From the NCBI GenBank assembly GCA_016705685.1, contig JADJLB010000010.1:248001-312000 (forward strand): 64,000 bases of DNA, written 5' to 3'. This DNA is from Propionivibrio sp. (GTDB taxonomy: Bacteria > Pseudomonadota > Gammaproteobacteria > Burkholderiales > Rhodocyclaceae). The position numbers and the translations under genes are program-made. The notes beneath the pieces were generated by a model, which was not told the origin of the DNA, did not search any database, and saw nothing but the letters and a program-made list of their open reading frames with translations. Each line of letters begins with the position of its first letter. Position 1 is the stretch's first letter. Positions 35,563 through 44,960 of the stretch are shown here, one piece after another.

Positions 35563-38500
35563 TCAACGGAAATCCCGGCTGCTTGTGTGCAGGTTGCCCA
35601 GCAACTCGGTGTGATCGACCAGTCGTTTGGCAATCAGATGCACGACCTCGCCTTCGCACTGTAGCACGCCCAGCACACCGAGCAGACGCGAACCCAGCAG
35701 CTCCTTGCGTTGCCGCTCTGCCAGCAGGGCATGCACGATCACGTTGGCCATTCCGGTTTCGTCTTCCAGCGTCACAAAGATGACGCCTTTCGAGGTCGAG
35801 GGGCGTTGCCGGCAGGTGACGAATCCGGCACAGCGCGCCAGCTTTCTGCTGGGCATCTGGCGCAGCTCGGCCGTCTTCACGTAGCGACGCTGACTCAGTT
35901 GCTGGCGCAGAAAAGACAGCGGATGGCCGCCAAGCGTCAGGCCCAGCGTGGCGTAATCGGCCAGCAGATTTTCCGGCTCGCCGGGGGCGACCAGGAGCGG
36001 CCGCTCCTCGCGAATCGGCAGGCCGTCCAGCAGATCGTTCCGGACGCGGACGACAGCGGTCTCCCAGGCGGCCTCACGCCGATGGCCAGCGAGGGAAACC
36101 AGCGCATTGGCTTCCGCCAGCAGTTCCAGATCGCGCTTGTTCAGTGCCGCCCGGTGGGCGAGATCGGCGATGCCCGTGAATGCCTGTTCCGAGCGTGCCG
36201 CTACAATGCGCTCCGCCGCCGCTTTGCCCATGCCGCTGATTCGGTTCATCCCGAAACGGATGACCGGCCGTGCCGAACCCGTTTCTTCCAGCGTCGTCTC
36301 CCACAGGCTGGCGGTGACATCCACCGGCCGGACGGCGACGCCGTGGCGCTGCGCATCCTGCACGAGTTGCGAGGCCGAATAGAAGCCCATCGGCAGCGAA
36401 TTCAGCAGGCCGGCGAGAAAGGCCGCCGGGTAGTGGCACTTGAGCCAGGCCGAGACATACACCAGCAGCGCGAAACTCGCGGCATGCGATTCCGGGAAGC
36501 CGTAATCCGCAAATCCTTCCAGCTGACGATACAGCGCTTCGCTGAATCCCCGGCTGTACCCCCGCGCTGCCATGCCCTGGAGCAGCTTGTCACGGAACGG
36601 GCCGATGCCACCGCGCCGTTTCCAGGCGGCCATGGCGCGACGCAGTTGATCGGCTTCGCCGGGCGCAAACCCGGCAGCCACCATCGAGAGCTGCATCGCC
36701 TGTTCCTGAAACAGCGGTACGCCGAGCGTGCGCTCCAGAACACCTTTCACCGCCTCGCTCGGATAACTGACCGGCTCCTTGCCTTGCCTGCGGCGCAAGT
36801 AGGGATGCACCATGTCGCCCTGAATCGGGCCGGGGCGGACGATGGCCACCTCAATGACCAGATCGTAAAAAGTCTGCGGACGCAAACGCGGCAGCATCGA
36901 CATTTGCGCGCGCGATTCGATCTGGAATACGCCGATGGTATCTGCGGCAGAAATCATGCGGTATACGGCCGGGTCTTCCGGCGGAATATGTTCCAGGGCA
37001 AAAGCTTCGTTGCGTTGCAATGCCACCCACGCCAGCGCACGCCGGATCGCACTCAGCATGCCCAGCGCCAGCACATCGACCTTCATCAGGCCGAGCACGT
37101 CGATGTCATCCTTGTCCCACTGGATCACGCTGCGCTCCGGCATCGCCGCATTCTCGATCGGCACCAGCCGGTCGAGCCGGCCGCGACTGATGACAAAGCC
37201 GCCGACATGCTGCGACAGATGCCGCGGGAATCCCTTGATCTCCTGCGCCAGTTGCATCCATAGCCTCACCGTGGGACCGGCCGCATCGAGACCGACATCG
37301 GCGAAACGCGCCTGCCATTGCTCGGGCTTGTCCCACCAGGCCAGAGATGAGGTCAGCGCATCGAGCTTGTCGCGGTCGATCCCGAGCGCGCGGCCGGTAT
37401 CGCGCAGCGCCGAGCGCGAACGGTAACAAATCACCGTTGCCGTCAGCGCCGCGCGTTCGCGTCCATACTTGCTGTAGATGTACTGGATGATTTCCTCGCG
37501 CCGCTGATGCTCGAAGTCCACATCGATGTCGGGTGGCTCGTTGCGCTCCCTGGAGATGAAACGGCCAAACAGGAGATTGGCGCGCGCCGGATCGACCTCG
37601 GTAATGCGCAAGGCATAGCACACCGCCGAGTTGGCGGCCGAGCCGCGCCCCTGGCAAAGAATGCCGAGACGGCGTGCGTGCGCAACGATGTCATAGACCG
37701 TCAAGAAATACGGCTCGTAGCCCAGCTCGCCGATCAGTTGCAATTCATCGTCGACCTGCCGCTGCACCCTGCCGGGAATACCCTGCGGATAGCGGCTGTG
37801 CAGGCCGCGTTGCGTTTCCTGGCGCAGATAGCCCGCCGGGGTCTGGCCGAAGGGGACGACTTCCTCGGGATACTCATAGCGCAGCTCGTCGAGCGAGAAC
37901 TGGCACAACCCGGCAATCCGCACCGTCTCGGCGAGCAGTGCGGGCGGATAAAGCCTGGCCAGTGCCTCCCGGCGACGCAGATGGCGCTCGCCATTCGGGA
38001 ACAGGGCGGAACCGGCCTGCTGCACCGTGGTATTCAGGCGCAGCGCCGTGAGCGTATCCTGCAGCGGCCGCCGCTCGCGCACGTGCATATGAACATCCCC
38101 GCTGGCAACCAGAGGGATTCCGGTCGTGCGCGCCAGATGTTGCAGATGCGCGAAACGTTTCCGGTCGTCCGGCGCGAGGTGCCGTTCATAGGCGATCCAG
38201 CAGCGCCCCGGAAACCGGTCCATCAGAAAAAAACCGTCTTCGATCGCAGCTTGGCCCGAGGCGATCCACAACGCCAGACAGTCGGGAATACCGCTGGCCA
38301 GGTCGCCACGGCTGAGCACATATTTTCCCTTGTCGGCGCGTCGCCGTCCCAGGCTGATGATGGCCGACAGGTTGCCATAGCCGGCCCGGTTCTGCGCCAG
38401 CAGCACCAGCTTCAGGCCATCCGACAGGATCAGTTCAGCCCCGATCAGCAGCTTGAGGCCGAGCGGTTTGGCGGCTTCGTGTGCGCGCACGACCCCGGCG

Positions 38501-38652
38501 AAGGAACATTCATCGGTGATCGCCAGCGCGCAATAGCCCAGCTCAACCGCACGCTGCACCAGTTCGCGCGAATGCGACGCCCCGCGCAGAAAACTGAAGT
38601 TGCTCAGACAGTGCAATTCGGCATAGTCCGGCAAGGCACTCGCTTCGTTCAT
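35563..38652 (-). CDS. dnaE2: Error-prone DNA polymerase DnaE2
   Basis: 1029 residues of the C-family polymerase. A PHP domain begins at the N-terminus (YAELHCLSNFSFLRGASH). The polymerase active-site aspartates lie in PDIDVDFEHQRRE and further in KVDVLALGM, followed by a helix-hairpin-helix and an OB domain (VIFVTLEDETG). DnaE2 does translesion synthesis with ImuA and ImuB. The ATG at 38652 overlaps the imuB stop as ATGA; the longer upstream frame lies within imuB and is rejected. Confidence 0.95.
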   Translation of the reverse strand: MNEASALPDYAELHCLSNFSFLRGASHSRELVQRAVELGYCALAITDECSFAGVVRAHEAAKPLGLKLLIGAELILSDGLKLVLLAQNRAGYGNLSAIISLGRRRADKGKYVLSRGDLASGIPDCLALWIASGQAAIEDGFFLMDRFPGRCWIAYERHLAPDDRKRFAHLQHLARTTGIPLVASGDVHMHVRERRPLQDTLTALRLNTTVQQAGSALFPNGERHLRRREALARLYPPALLAETVRIAGLCQFSLDELRYEYPEEVVPFGQTPAGYLRQETQRGLHSRYPQGIPGRVQRQVDDELQLIGELGYEPYFLTVYDIVAHARRLGILCQGRGSAANSAVCYALRITEVDPARANLLFGRFISRERNEPPDIDVDFEHQRREEIIQYIYSKYGRERAALTATVICYRSRSALRDTGRALGIDRDKLDALTSSLAWWDKPEQWQARFADVGLDAAGPTVRLWMQLAQEIKGFPRHLSQHVGGFVISRGRLDRLVPIENAAMPERSVIQWDKDDIDVLGLMKVDVLALGMLSAIRRALAWVALQRNEAFALEHIPPEDPAVYRMISAADTIGVFQIESRAQMSMLPRLRPQTFYDLVIEVAIVRPGPIQGDMVHPYLRRRQGKEPVSYPSEAVKGVLERTLGVPLFQEQAMQLSMVAAGFAPGEADQLRRAMAAWKRRGGIGPFRDKLLQGMAARGYSRGFSEALYRQLEGFADYGFPESHAASFALLVYVSAWLKCHYPAAFLAGLLNSLPMGFYSASQLVQDAQRHGVAVRPVDVTASLWETTLEETGSARPVIRFGMNRISGMGKAAAERIVAARSEQAFTGIADLAHRAALNKRDLELLAEANALVSLAGHRREAAWETAVVRVRNDLLDGLPIREERPLLVAPGEPENLLADYATLGLTLGGHPLSFLRQQLSQRRYVKTAELRQMPSRKLARCAGFVTCRQRPSTSKGVIFVTLEDETGMANVIVHALLAERQRKELLGSRLLGVLGVLQCEGEVVHLIAKRLVDHTELLGNLHTSSRDFR

Positions 38653-40100
38653 GCGAAGAATCCCTGCAGAAACCATCGGCCGGGCGCCTGGCATTCGCGA
38701 TAGATCCACAACCAGCGCGCATCCGCCGAACGGGCAATGAAATAGTCGCGGCGCACATCCATGCGGCTCGCACGGGTATCCCACCAGCCCGCTTCGATCC
38801 GTTCCGGCCCGGCCAGCAGGGTCAATGGCCCGCAGCGGCAGGGACGGCCCTGAATATAGGAAAGCAACTCGGGTTTCTCGAGCAGCCAGAGTGGCCGGGG
38901 CAAAACCGGTGGAATGCCCGGCGTGATACCCGAATTGACTTTACCGAACAGGGAAGCTGCTTGGGTCGCGCACTCGGGGCGGTGATCGTCGTGCGTAGCG
39001 ATAGCGTAGACCTGTTTCTCGCCAAGGCGCGCACTCAATCGTTCCAACAAATTGCCAATGGCATCCGCGGTGTCCTGGGCTGCTTCAAACAGGGCCTGAT
39101 TGCGGTGTGGGCGCGGAACCACCTGGGTCGCCGTGAGCAGCAGCGATTCGACCGGTGCCTGGAGTGTGAAGCGTTCCAGGCGCTCGCGCAGTACGCGCTC
39201 GAAGCGGCTCCCATCGGCCGTGAGATCGGCGAAGCGCAGCACGACATCCGTCACTGTATGGCGATGCTGGAGTTGCAGTACGATCTCACGCACCCCCGCC
39301 TGCCGCGCCGACAGCCATCCGGCCAGGGCGAAAATCAGACGCCGTGCCGCGAACAGCAAGGCTGTTGCGTACTCCACTGTGGCAGGAAGTTCCAACGACA
39401 AGGCGAACCGTTCCGGAAAAACAAAGTCCGGGCGCGGATCGGGCTGATCGCCCAATGCCTGTGCGATCAACCGAACGACCTCCCTGCCAATCCGCCGCGC
39501 CAGGGCGGCCGAAGGCAGGCGCACGACTGCGGCCAGGGTGGTGATACCGAAGCGGCGCAGGGCCTCGGCGGCCTTGTGGGGCAACACCTCCACGGGCAGC
39601 GTTTCCAGCTGCTGGCGTAGGGTCGTTTGATCGGAGCAAAGCGCTTGCGTTCGTGCTTGCGCCAACCACTGCGCGCCCAGAGGGGTGGGCGCAGCCGCAA
39701 CCTCGACGCTGTAGTGTTGTGCCTGTACACCTTCTCTGGCCAAGGACACCACGGCCTCCAGCCCACCAAACAGCCGCAGGCAACTGCCAACTTCCAGCAA
39801 CAGCGTATCGGGGACCAGGCTGACGCGAGGAGTCAGATTACCCGCCCAACAGGCCAGGGTCTGCAGGGCCGAAGTTTCTCTCGGCCGGTCTCGCGCGATC
39901 AGCGCAATGGCCGGCGCCAGCATGCGCGAGGCAGCGATACCCATGCCGCTCTCGACGCCCGCTCGCCGCGCTGCTTGGTCGCCGAGGAGGACGCGCCCCT
40001 GCTCGACCACGGCGCTAGGCGAGGACAGGGGAAGGTTCGCTTCGAGCGGCAGGCAAGGCAGATGGAGGGCAAGCCACAGGGGCTTTACGCGTGAATTCAT
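38649..40100 (-). CDS. imuB: ImuB, Y-family polymerase-like mutasome subunit
   Basis: 483 residues from ATG 40100. It has the Y-family polymerase fold (little-finger region near 270-340). I do not see the acidic catalytic residues of true Y-family polymerases, as expected for ImuB, which serves as a bridge to the beta clamp. The C-terminal part includes the family's PRPLWLLEKP stretch. It overlaps imuA by 86 bases and dnaE2 by four, forming a translationally coupled mutasome operon. Confidence 0.9.
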   Translation of the reverse strand: MNSRVKPLWLALHLPCLPLEANLPLSSPSAVVEQGRVLLGDQAARRAGVESGMGIAASRMLAPAIALIARDRPRETSALQTLACWAGNLTPRVSLVPDTLLLEVGSCLRLFGGLEAVVSLAREGVQAQHYSVEVAAAPTPLGAQWLAQARTQALCSDQTTLRQQLETLPVEVLPHKAAEALRRFGITTLAAVVRLPSAALARRIGREVVRLIAQALGDQPDPRPDFVFPERFALSLELPATVEYATALLFAARRLIFALAGWLSARQAGVREIVLQLQHRHTVTDVVLRFADLTADGSRFERVLRERLERFTLQAPVESLLLTATQVVPRPHRNQALFEAAQDTADAIGNLLERLSARLGEKQVYAIATHDDHRPECATQAASLFGKVNSGITPGIPPVLPRPLWLLEKPELLSYIQGRPCRCGPLTLLAGPERIEAGWWDTRASRMDVRRDYFIARSADARWLWIYRECQAPGRWFLQGFFA

Positions 40101-40761
40101 AGGGATCGCACCAGTGCTTCGAACGTGGCACGTCGAGAGTGAGTGTCCGGCTACACGGGGCGCCACGGCGCTTGAGTAATTTGAGGTCTAGCGCGCCGCA
40201 CTCACCCGAGCGGAGCAAGAGCCGGAGCGGAGCCGCCGAGGAGGATTGAGCGGCCCGCACCGGGCGGAACAGAAACATCGCGCTATTGCCGCTTGCTGCC
40301 GCAACTTGCAGGCGTCTGAGTTGCCGAGCATCGGCCGATGCCGCCCAGCACAGCACCACGCCAAGCGCCGTGTTCGACAAGGCCTGTTCGGCTGCCCACA
40401 GGACGTCACGCGCTTGCGCTGGCGATACAATCACCAGCTGCGCCAGATTGACCCCAGCGCAAACCCATGCCGGGCCATGCGCCCGATGCGGAGGAGCGAC
40501 CAGCATGCCCCATCTGCCCTCCTGCTGTATCTGCAGCAGCGCGGGCAGCAGCAACGAACACTCGCCCAAGCCCGAACCATCCAGCAGGATCTCGGTCAAC
40601 GCGCCGCGCGGCCACCCTCCACCCGGCAATTCGGCATCGAGCGCCGCAAAACCGCTCGCGACCGAGAGGCTGTTTGCCCTGGCAAACCCGCCGACAAACT
40701 GATTCCCGCGCCAAACATCGGGCCGCGCCAATACATCGTCGAGAGCAACCGCAGCATTCAT
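40015..40761 (-). CDS. imuA: ImuA, RecA-like mutasome subunit
   Basis: 248 residues from ATG 40761. It resembles a RecA/SulA-type core, with GFAALDAELPGGGWPRGALTE as the family start. The Walker A site is degenerate (DGSGLGECSLL), lacking the GKT lysine/threonine, as is common in ImuA. It is needed with ImuB and DnaE2 for damage-induced mutagenesis. A TTG start at 40785 would overlap lexA and is less likely. The last part overlaps imuB in another frame. Confidence 0.88.
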   Translation of the reverse strand: MNAAVALDDVLARPDVWRGNQFVGGFARANSLSVASGFAALDAELPGGGWPRGALTEILLDGSGLGECSLLLPALLQIQQEGRWGMLVAPPHRAHGPAWVCAGVNLAQLVIVSPAQARDVLWAAEQALSNTALGVVLCWAASADARQLRRLQVAAASGNSAMFLFRPVRAAQSSSAAPLRLLLRSGECGALDLKLLKRRGAPCSRTLTLDVPRSKHWCDPYEFTRKAPVACPPSALPAARSEPSPVLA

Positions 40762-40772
40762 GACGCCAAGAC

Positions 40773-41366
40773 TCAATGCGCGCAACGGCGCACCAGGCCG
40801 ACCATGACGCCGTAGATTTCCAACTCGCCCTTGGGGCGGATGATCGGATAGGTCTTGTTATGCGGCAAGAGGATGAATTTGCCACGCTCGGTAGCGAGTT
40901 CCTTGAGAGTGAATCCACTGTCGACAATGGCCACGACAAAATCGCCCGCCTTGGCATCCCGGTTGCGCTCGACGGCAATGACATCGCCGTCGTGAATGCC
41001 GGCATCAATCATGGAATCACCCTTGACCGGAATCATGACCGTGCGCGAGGGGTGTTGAATGAGGTAGTGGTCAACGAGGAAAGGCTCCGCCCCGGTCCCT
41101 TCGATCGACTCGGAACTGCCCGCCCGAATCGATGCACTGACCAGCGGCCGCTCAAAAAAACGACCAGACGGAATCCATGCGTCGTCGTCCGGCGTGCGTT
41201 CGACGAAACCGGCCGCTTCGAGTCGCTCAAGCAGTTTGCTGGAAGCGGCCCGGGAAGCAAAACCCATCAATTCCGCAATACGCTGAAACGAAGGAATGCG
41301 CCGGTTTGCGGCATAGTAATCGCGCAGGCGGCCGAGATATTCGGCATCCTTGTTTTGAGCAGTCAT
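40773..41366 (-). CDS. lexA: LexA-family SOS repressor heading the mutasome operon
   Basis: 197 residues from ATG 41366. The N-terminal winged helix (about 1-65: LGRLRDYYAANRRIPSF, FASRAASSKLLERL) is followed by the self-cleavage domain. The scissile Ala82-Gly83 lies in SIRAGSS, and Ser118 (KGDSM) and Lys155 (FTLKEL) are the catalytic pair. RecA-stimulated cleavage would derepress this operon. It is shorter and more divergent than typical LexA in its DNA-binding domain, so it may be the second LexA type found with imuAB cassettes. A large palindrome overlaps its promoter. Confidence 0.92.
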   Translation of the reverse strand: MTAQNKDAEYLGRLRDYYAANRRIPSFQRIAELMGFASRAASSKLLERLEAAGFVERTPDDDAWIPSGRFFERPLVSASIRAGSSESIEGTGAEPFLVDHYLIQHPSRTVMIPVKGDSMIDAGIHDGDVIAVERNRDAKAGDFVVAIVDSGFTLKELATERGKFILLPHNKTYPIIRPKGELEIYGVMVGLVRRCAH

Positions 41367-41379
41367 GGGGGAACCTCTT

Positions 41380-41420
41380 GGTGATCGTTTGACTACTAGA
41401 TTAGTAATCAAACGATCACC
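41380..41420. promoter_or_regulatory. 41-bp near-palindrome, candidate LexA operator
   Basis: Outer arms GGTGATCGTTTGA and TCAAACGATCACC are a perfect 13-base inverted repeat. Inside, TACTA-GAT-TAGTA is a second inverted repeat on the same centre (41400). Only two pairs mismatch over 41 bases. It covers the spacer and -10 of the lexA promoter, as expected for an autorepressor site. The TACTA/TAGTA core resembles TTAGTA-type LexA boxes known from Xanthomonas. It is unlike the CTG-N10-CAG box. Confidence 0.75.
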
Positions 41421-41426
41421 TGTCAA
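41398..41426 (-). promoter_or_regulatory. Sigma-70 promoter of the lexA-imuAB-dnaE2 operon
   Basis: Minus strand TTGACA (perfect -35, 41421-41426), 17-base spacer, TAATCT as -10. The transcription start would be near 41391, about 25 bases before the lexA ATG. Confidence 0.6.
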
Positions 41427-41497
41427 CTCCCGGTGCAATGACCGGGCAGATGACCTCCAAACTTGCCGCGCAAGTGTGCCCATAGTGCGCCCACAAT

Positions 41498-41532
41498 AAA
41501 AAAGGCCCACAGAGGATTTCTCTGCAGGCCTT
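41498..41532 (-). terminator. Rho-independent terminator of the tRNA operon
   Basis: Minus strand hairpin AAGGCC(TG)CAGAG-AAATC-CTCTG(TG)GGCCTT running into a T run. It lies ten bases after the tRNA-His 3' end. Confidence 0.8.
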
Positions 41533-41540
41533 GGTATTAC

Positions 41541-41617
41541 TGGGGCGATGTACCGGGCTTGAACCGGTGACCCTTGGAATCACAATCCAATGCTCTACCA
41601 ACTGAGCTAACACCGCC
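41541..41617 (-). tRNA. tRNA-His (GTG)
   Basis: 77 bases including encoded CCA. The anticodon loop is TTGTGAT with anticodon GTG. The extra 5' G (G-1) opposite discriminator C73, the mark of histidine tRNA, is encoded. The D arm GCTC..GAGC and T loop TTCAAGC are intact. Confidence 0.97.
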
Positions 41618-41624
41618 ATTGTTC

Positions 41625-41701
41625 TGGCGCGCCCGGCGAGACTTGAACTCACAACCCCCGGCTTAGAAGGCCGGTGCTCTATCCGGTTGAGCTACGGGCG
41701 C
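41625..41701 (-). tRNA. tRNA-Arg (TCT)
   Basis: 77 bases with encoded CCA. The acceptor stem is GCGCCCG/CGGGCGC and the anticodon loop is CTTCTAA with anticodon TCT. It lies eight bases upstream of tRNA-His in one transcript. Confidence 0.97.
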
Positions 41702-41759
41702 GAATCGCGAGACGTCCGGGAAATTACCTTCCTGTACTGCTTTGTGACACTTCGAATGC

Positions 41760-41836
41760 TGGTCGGGGCGGTGGGATTCGAACTCACGACCCTCTGCTCC
41801 CAAAGCAGATGCGCTACCAGGCTGCGCTACGCCCCG
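41760..41836 (-). tRNA. tRNA-Pro (TGG)
   Basis: 77 bases with encoded CCA. The acceptor stem is CGGGGCG/CGCCCCG and the anticodon loop is TTTGGGA with anticodon TGG. It is the first gene of the Pro-Arg-His operon. Confidence 0.97.
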
Positions 41837-41847
41837 AAGAAGCGCGC

Positions 41848-41876
41848 ATTCTACAGACTGCCCCCCCCTCGGTCAA
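41848..41876 (-). promoter_or_regulatory. Sigma-70 promoter of the tRNA operon
   Basis: Minus strand TTGACC, 17-base spacer containing a run of eight G, TAGAAT. The -10 is eleven bases before the tRNA-Pro 5' end, and GCGC follows it like a stringent discriminator. Confidence 0.8.
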
Positions 41877-42103
41877 TCGCCATTGCGTCCAACCAGGGGG
41901 CAAGTAGCGCGAATCCATTGATGGATGTCTTCATTTGCGGGCAGAATAAAAAAATTGCTCATGTGCAGCACAAGGCGCAGGGTGCGATACAATCCAGCGC
42001 TAGGCGTAGCATACGCTTTCAGTACATTGTTGATGACTTGCAGTGTTTCGCTGTTTCTGATATTTACTCGCCTTTTTGCAAAACTACTGGACGGTTTCTG
42101 AAC

Positions 42104-42529
42104 ATGCCTGATGATTTACGCCACAAACACTTCGCCCCCTATGTCGCCAAGAAGGGCGAGGAGTACATGAGCAGCAAACAATTGGCTCATTTCCGTACAA
42201 TCCTCGAAACGCTTAAAGCTGAGCTGATGGACGACATCGAGCGTACGGTTCACACCATGCAGGATGAAGCGACAGTTTTTGCTGACCCCAATGACCGTGC
42301 GAGCCAGGAAACCGATATCGCGATCGAGCTTCGCAACCGCGACCGTGAACGCAAGCTGATCAAGAAAATTGAAGAGACGATCGATCATATCGAGAGTGGC
42401 GACTACGGGTACTGCAACGGCTGCGGCGTCGAGATTGGCATCAAGCGCCTCGAAGCCCGCCCAACAGCGACACTCTGCATTGACTGCAAGACGCTCGAGG
42501 AAGTCCGCGAAAGACAGATCGCCAAATAA
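42104..42529 (+). CDS. dksA: RNA polymerase-binding transcription factor DksA
   Basis: 141 residues from ATG 42104. DksA enters the RNA polymerase secondary channel and works with ppGpp in the stringent response. The coiled coil (about 25-105) carries the tip residues Asp and Ala (DPNDRASQE). The C-terminal zinc finger has CNGCG and CIDC, giving four cysteines. The frame extends upstream through the tRNA region but is not DksA-like there. A bidirectional terminator follows. Confidence 0.96.
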   Translation: MPDDLRHKHFAPYVAKKGEEYMSSKQLAHFRTILETLKAELMDDIERTVHTMQDEATVFADPNDRASQETDIAIELRNRDRERKLIKKIEETIDHIESGDYGYCNGCGVEIGIKRLEARPTATLCIDCKTLEEVRERQIAK

Positions 42530-42614
42530 CACCGGGCGCCACACCCACTGCGCGCACACTTGCGCTGGGTTGCGAAATGGCAGGCACTTCAGGGCGTTTG
42601 CCGGGTCTCAATTG

Positions 42615-42642
42615 AAAAAGGACGCCGAAGCGTCCTTTTTTT
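42615..42642. terminator. Bidirectional terminator between dksA and pnp
   Basis: AAAAAGGACGC-CGAA-GCGTCCTTTTTTT. The stem has T runs on both strands, so it can end dksA on the plus strand and pnp on the minus strand. On the minus strand the loop reads C(TTCG)G, a very stable tetraloop. Confidence 0.9.
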
Positions 42643-42663
42643 ACTCGTGGAACACGCTCAATG

Positions 42664-44784
42664 CTATTGCGCGCTGGTGTTGGCTACGCCGCCGCCTTCT
42701 TCTGCAGTCAGCGCCTTCATTGACAGGCGCACACGCCCCTTCTCATCGGCCTCCAGCACCTTCACACGGACTTTCTGCCCTTCCTTCAGGTAGTCGGCAA
42801 CGGCATTGACACGCTCGTTGGCGATCTGGGAAATGTGCAGCAGGCCGTCGCGACCCGGCAGGATGCTGACGATGGCGCCAAAGTCGAGCAGCTTGAGTAC
42901 GGTACCTTCATAGATCTTGCCCACTTCGACATCGGCTGAAATCGCCTCGATACGCGACTTGGCGGCATTGGCGGCGTCACCGCTCACGGAAGCGATGGTA
43001 ATCGTACCGTCTTCCTTGATGTCGATCGTCGTGCCTGTCTCTTCGGTGATCGCGCGAATGACCGCGCCACCCTTGCCGATCACGTCGCGAATTTTCTCGG
43101 GGTTGATCTTCAGGGTGTATAGGCGCGGCGCATAAGTCGATACTTCTACGCGGTGACCGGAGACCGAGTTCTGCATCTGGCCCAGGATATGCAAACGTGC
43201 TTCCTTGGCCTGCGCCAGAGCAACATGCATGATTTCCTTGGTGATGCCCTGTATCTTGATGTCCATCTGCAGGGCGGTAACCCCCGTATCGGTTCCGGCA
43301 ACCTTGAAGTCCATATCGCCCAGGTGATCCTCGTCACCCAGAATGTCGGTCAGGACGGCAAAACGGTTGCCTTCCTTGATCAGCCCCATGGCGATGCCGG
43401 CAACGTGCGCCTTGAGCGGCACACCGGCATCCATCAGCGCGAGCGATGCACCGCACACCGATGCCATTGAGCTCGACCCGTTGGATTCGGTGATTTCGGA
43501 GACCACGCGCATGGTGTAGGAAAAATCCTCCGCTTTCGGAAGCACGGCAATCATGGCCCGCTTGGCCAGGCGACCATGGCCTATTTCACGACGCTTGGGC
43601 GTGCCGACACGACCACACTCGCCTGTGGCGTAGGGTGGGAAATTGTAATGGAGCATGAAGCGTTCACGATATTCACCGGCCAGGGAATCGATGATCTGTT
43701 CGTCACGACCTGTGCCCAAAGTGGCTACAACCAGAGCCTGCGTTTCGCCCCGGGTGAATAGCGCCGAGCCGTGAGTGCGCGGCAATACGCTCGAACGGAT
43801 GGCAATGGGGCGCACGGTACGCGTGTCACGACCATCGATACGTGGTTCGCCGGCCAGAATTCGGCCGCGAACAATTTTGGCCTCAACGTCGAAAAACAGG
43901 TTCTTGACCGTATTGGCATCGGGAGCACCGTCGCCGGCCGTCAGTGCGGCAACCGCCTTTTCTGAAATTTCGTGAATGCGATGTGTACGCTGTTGTTTGC
44001 TGGTAATGCGAAAGGCGTCCTGCAGGTCGGTTTCGACCAGGTCGTTGAGCTTGCCAACCAGCGCTTCGTTCTTGGCGGCCGGCGTCCAGTCCCATTCAGC
44101 TTTTCCAGCTTCATCGACCAGCTCGTTGATGGCGTTGATGACCACTTTCATCTGGTCGTGACCGTATACAACCGCACCGAGCATGACATCCTCGGGCAAC
44201 ACGTCGGCTTCCGATTCAACCATCAGTACGGCCGTTTGCGTACCGGCAACGACGAGATTGAGTTGACTGCTCTTGAGTTGGGTCAGCGTCGGGTTGAGCA
44301 CATACTGTCCGTCGATATACCCGACGCGGGCGGCGCCGAGCGGGCCGTCAAACGGAATACCCGATACCGCCATGGCCGCCGAAGCGCCGATGATCGCCGG
44401 GATGTCCGGATCGATCTCCGGATTGAGCGAAACCACCATCGCCACAACCTGGACTTCGTTGTAGAAACCTTCCGGGAAAAGTGGGCGCAGCGGGCGATCG
44501 ATAAGACGCGATGTCAATGTTTCCTTTTCCGATGGGCGTCCTTCACGTTTGAAGAAACCACCGGGAATACGGCCCGCCGCATAAGTCTTTTCGATGTAAT
44601 CGACCGTCAGCGGGAAAAAGTCTTGGCCCGGCTTGACCGATTTATTGCCAACCACAGAGACCAGAACGACGGTGTCATCAACCGTCACCATGATGGCCGC
44701 ACCGGCCTGGCGTGCAATCTCACCGGTTTCGAGCGTCACCTGGTGAGCCCCGTACGTAAAAGTTTTCTTGGCGATTGTAAACAT
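42664..44784 (-). CDS. pnp: Polyribonucleotide nucleotidyltransferase (PNPase)
   Basis: 706 residues from ATG 44784 with GAGAGG upstream. Two RNase PH domains (about 10-220 and 320-545) flank an alpha-helical domain. A KH domain ([15 protein letters not shown]) and an S1 domain (about 620-690) bind RNA. It degrades RNA 3' to 5' with phosphate and is part of the degradosome. Last gene of the rimP-to-pnp operon, after rpsO, with a long leader hairpin between them. Confidence 0.97.
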   Translation of the reverse strand: MFTIAKKTFTYGAHQVTLETGEIARQAGAAIMVTVDDTVVLVSVVGNKSVKPGQDFFPLTVDYIEKTYAAGRIPGGFFKREGRPSEKETLTSRLIDRPLRPLFPEGFYNEVQVVAMVVSLNPEIDPDIPAIIGASAAMAVSGIPFDGPLGAARVGYIDGQYVLNPTLTQLKSSQLNLVVAGTQTAVLMVESEADVLPEDVMLGAVVYGHDQMKVVINAINELVDEAGKAEWDWTPAAKNEALVGKLNDLVETDLQDAFRITSKQQRTHRIHEISEKAVAALTAGDGAPDANTVKNLFFDVEAKIVRGRILAGEPRIDGRDTRTVRPIAIRSSVLPRTHGSALFTRGETQALVVATLGTGRDEQIIDSLAGEYRERFMLHYNFPPYATGECGRVGTPKRREIGHGRLAKRAMIAVLPKAEDFSYTMRVVSEITESNGSSSMASVCGASLALMDAGVPLKAHVAGIAMGLIKEGNRFAVLTDILGDEDHLGDMDFKVAGTDTGVTALQMDIKIQGITKEIMHVALAQAKEARLHILGQMQNSVSGHRVEVSTYAPRLYTLKINPEKIRDVIGKGGAVIRAITEETGTTIDIKEDGTITIASVSGDAANAAKSRIEAISADVEVGKIYEGTVLKLLDFGAIVSILPGRDGLLHISQIANERVNAVADYLKEGQKVRVKVLEADEKGRVRLSMKALTAEEGGGVANTSAQ

Positions 44785-44878
44785 GATTCCCTCTCTCAAT
44801 AATCCAACGCGCGAACCCACGACACCGGTACGCAATCCAACAATATGCCAACGTGGCAAACAGCGGTAAAAACGACAA

Positions 44879-44909
44879 CAGCGGCACCACCCAAACGGGC
44901 TGGCCGCTG
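44879..44909 (-). promoter_or_regulatory. Long imperfect hairpin in the rpsO-pnp gap
   Basis: Stem CAGCGG..CCA.CCC around an AAAC loop, closed by GGG..TGG.CCGCTG, with small bulges. The minus transcript lacks a clean T run directly after it. In E. coli the pnp leader hairpin is cut by RNase III and autoregulates PNPase. This could be the counterpart or a weak rpsO attenuator. Confidence 0.5.
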
Positions 44910-44960
44910 CCATTCTTGAATGATCTGCACTCCCAACCGCACTGCGGTTCGGCAGGCAGC

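Noticed and set aside
35710-38703. Long plus-strand frames (517 and 398 codons) antisense to dnaE2
   Set aside because: These are opposite-strand shadows. dnaE2 has clear polymerase motifs over the whole span.
41541-41836. tRNA cluster as an integration site for a mobile element carrying the SOS cassette
   Set aside because: No integrase, no duplicated tRNA 3' end and no flanking repeat were seen. The tRNAs have their own promoter and terminator.
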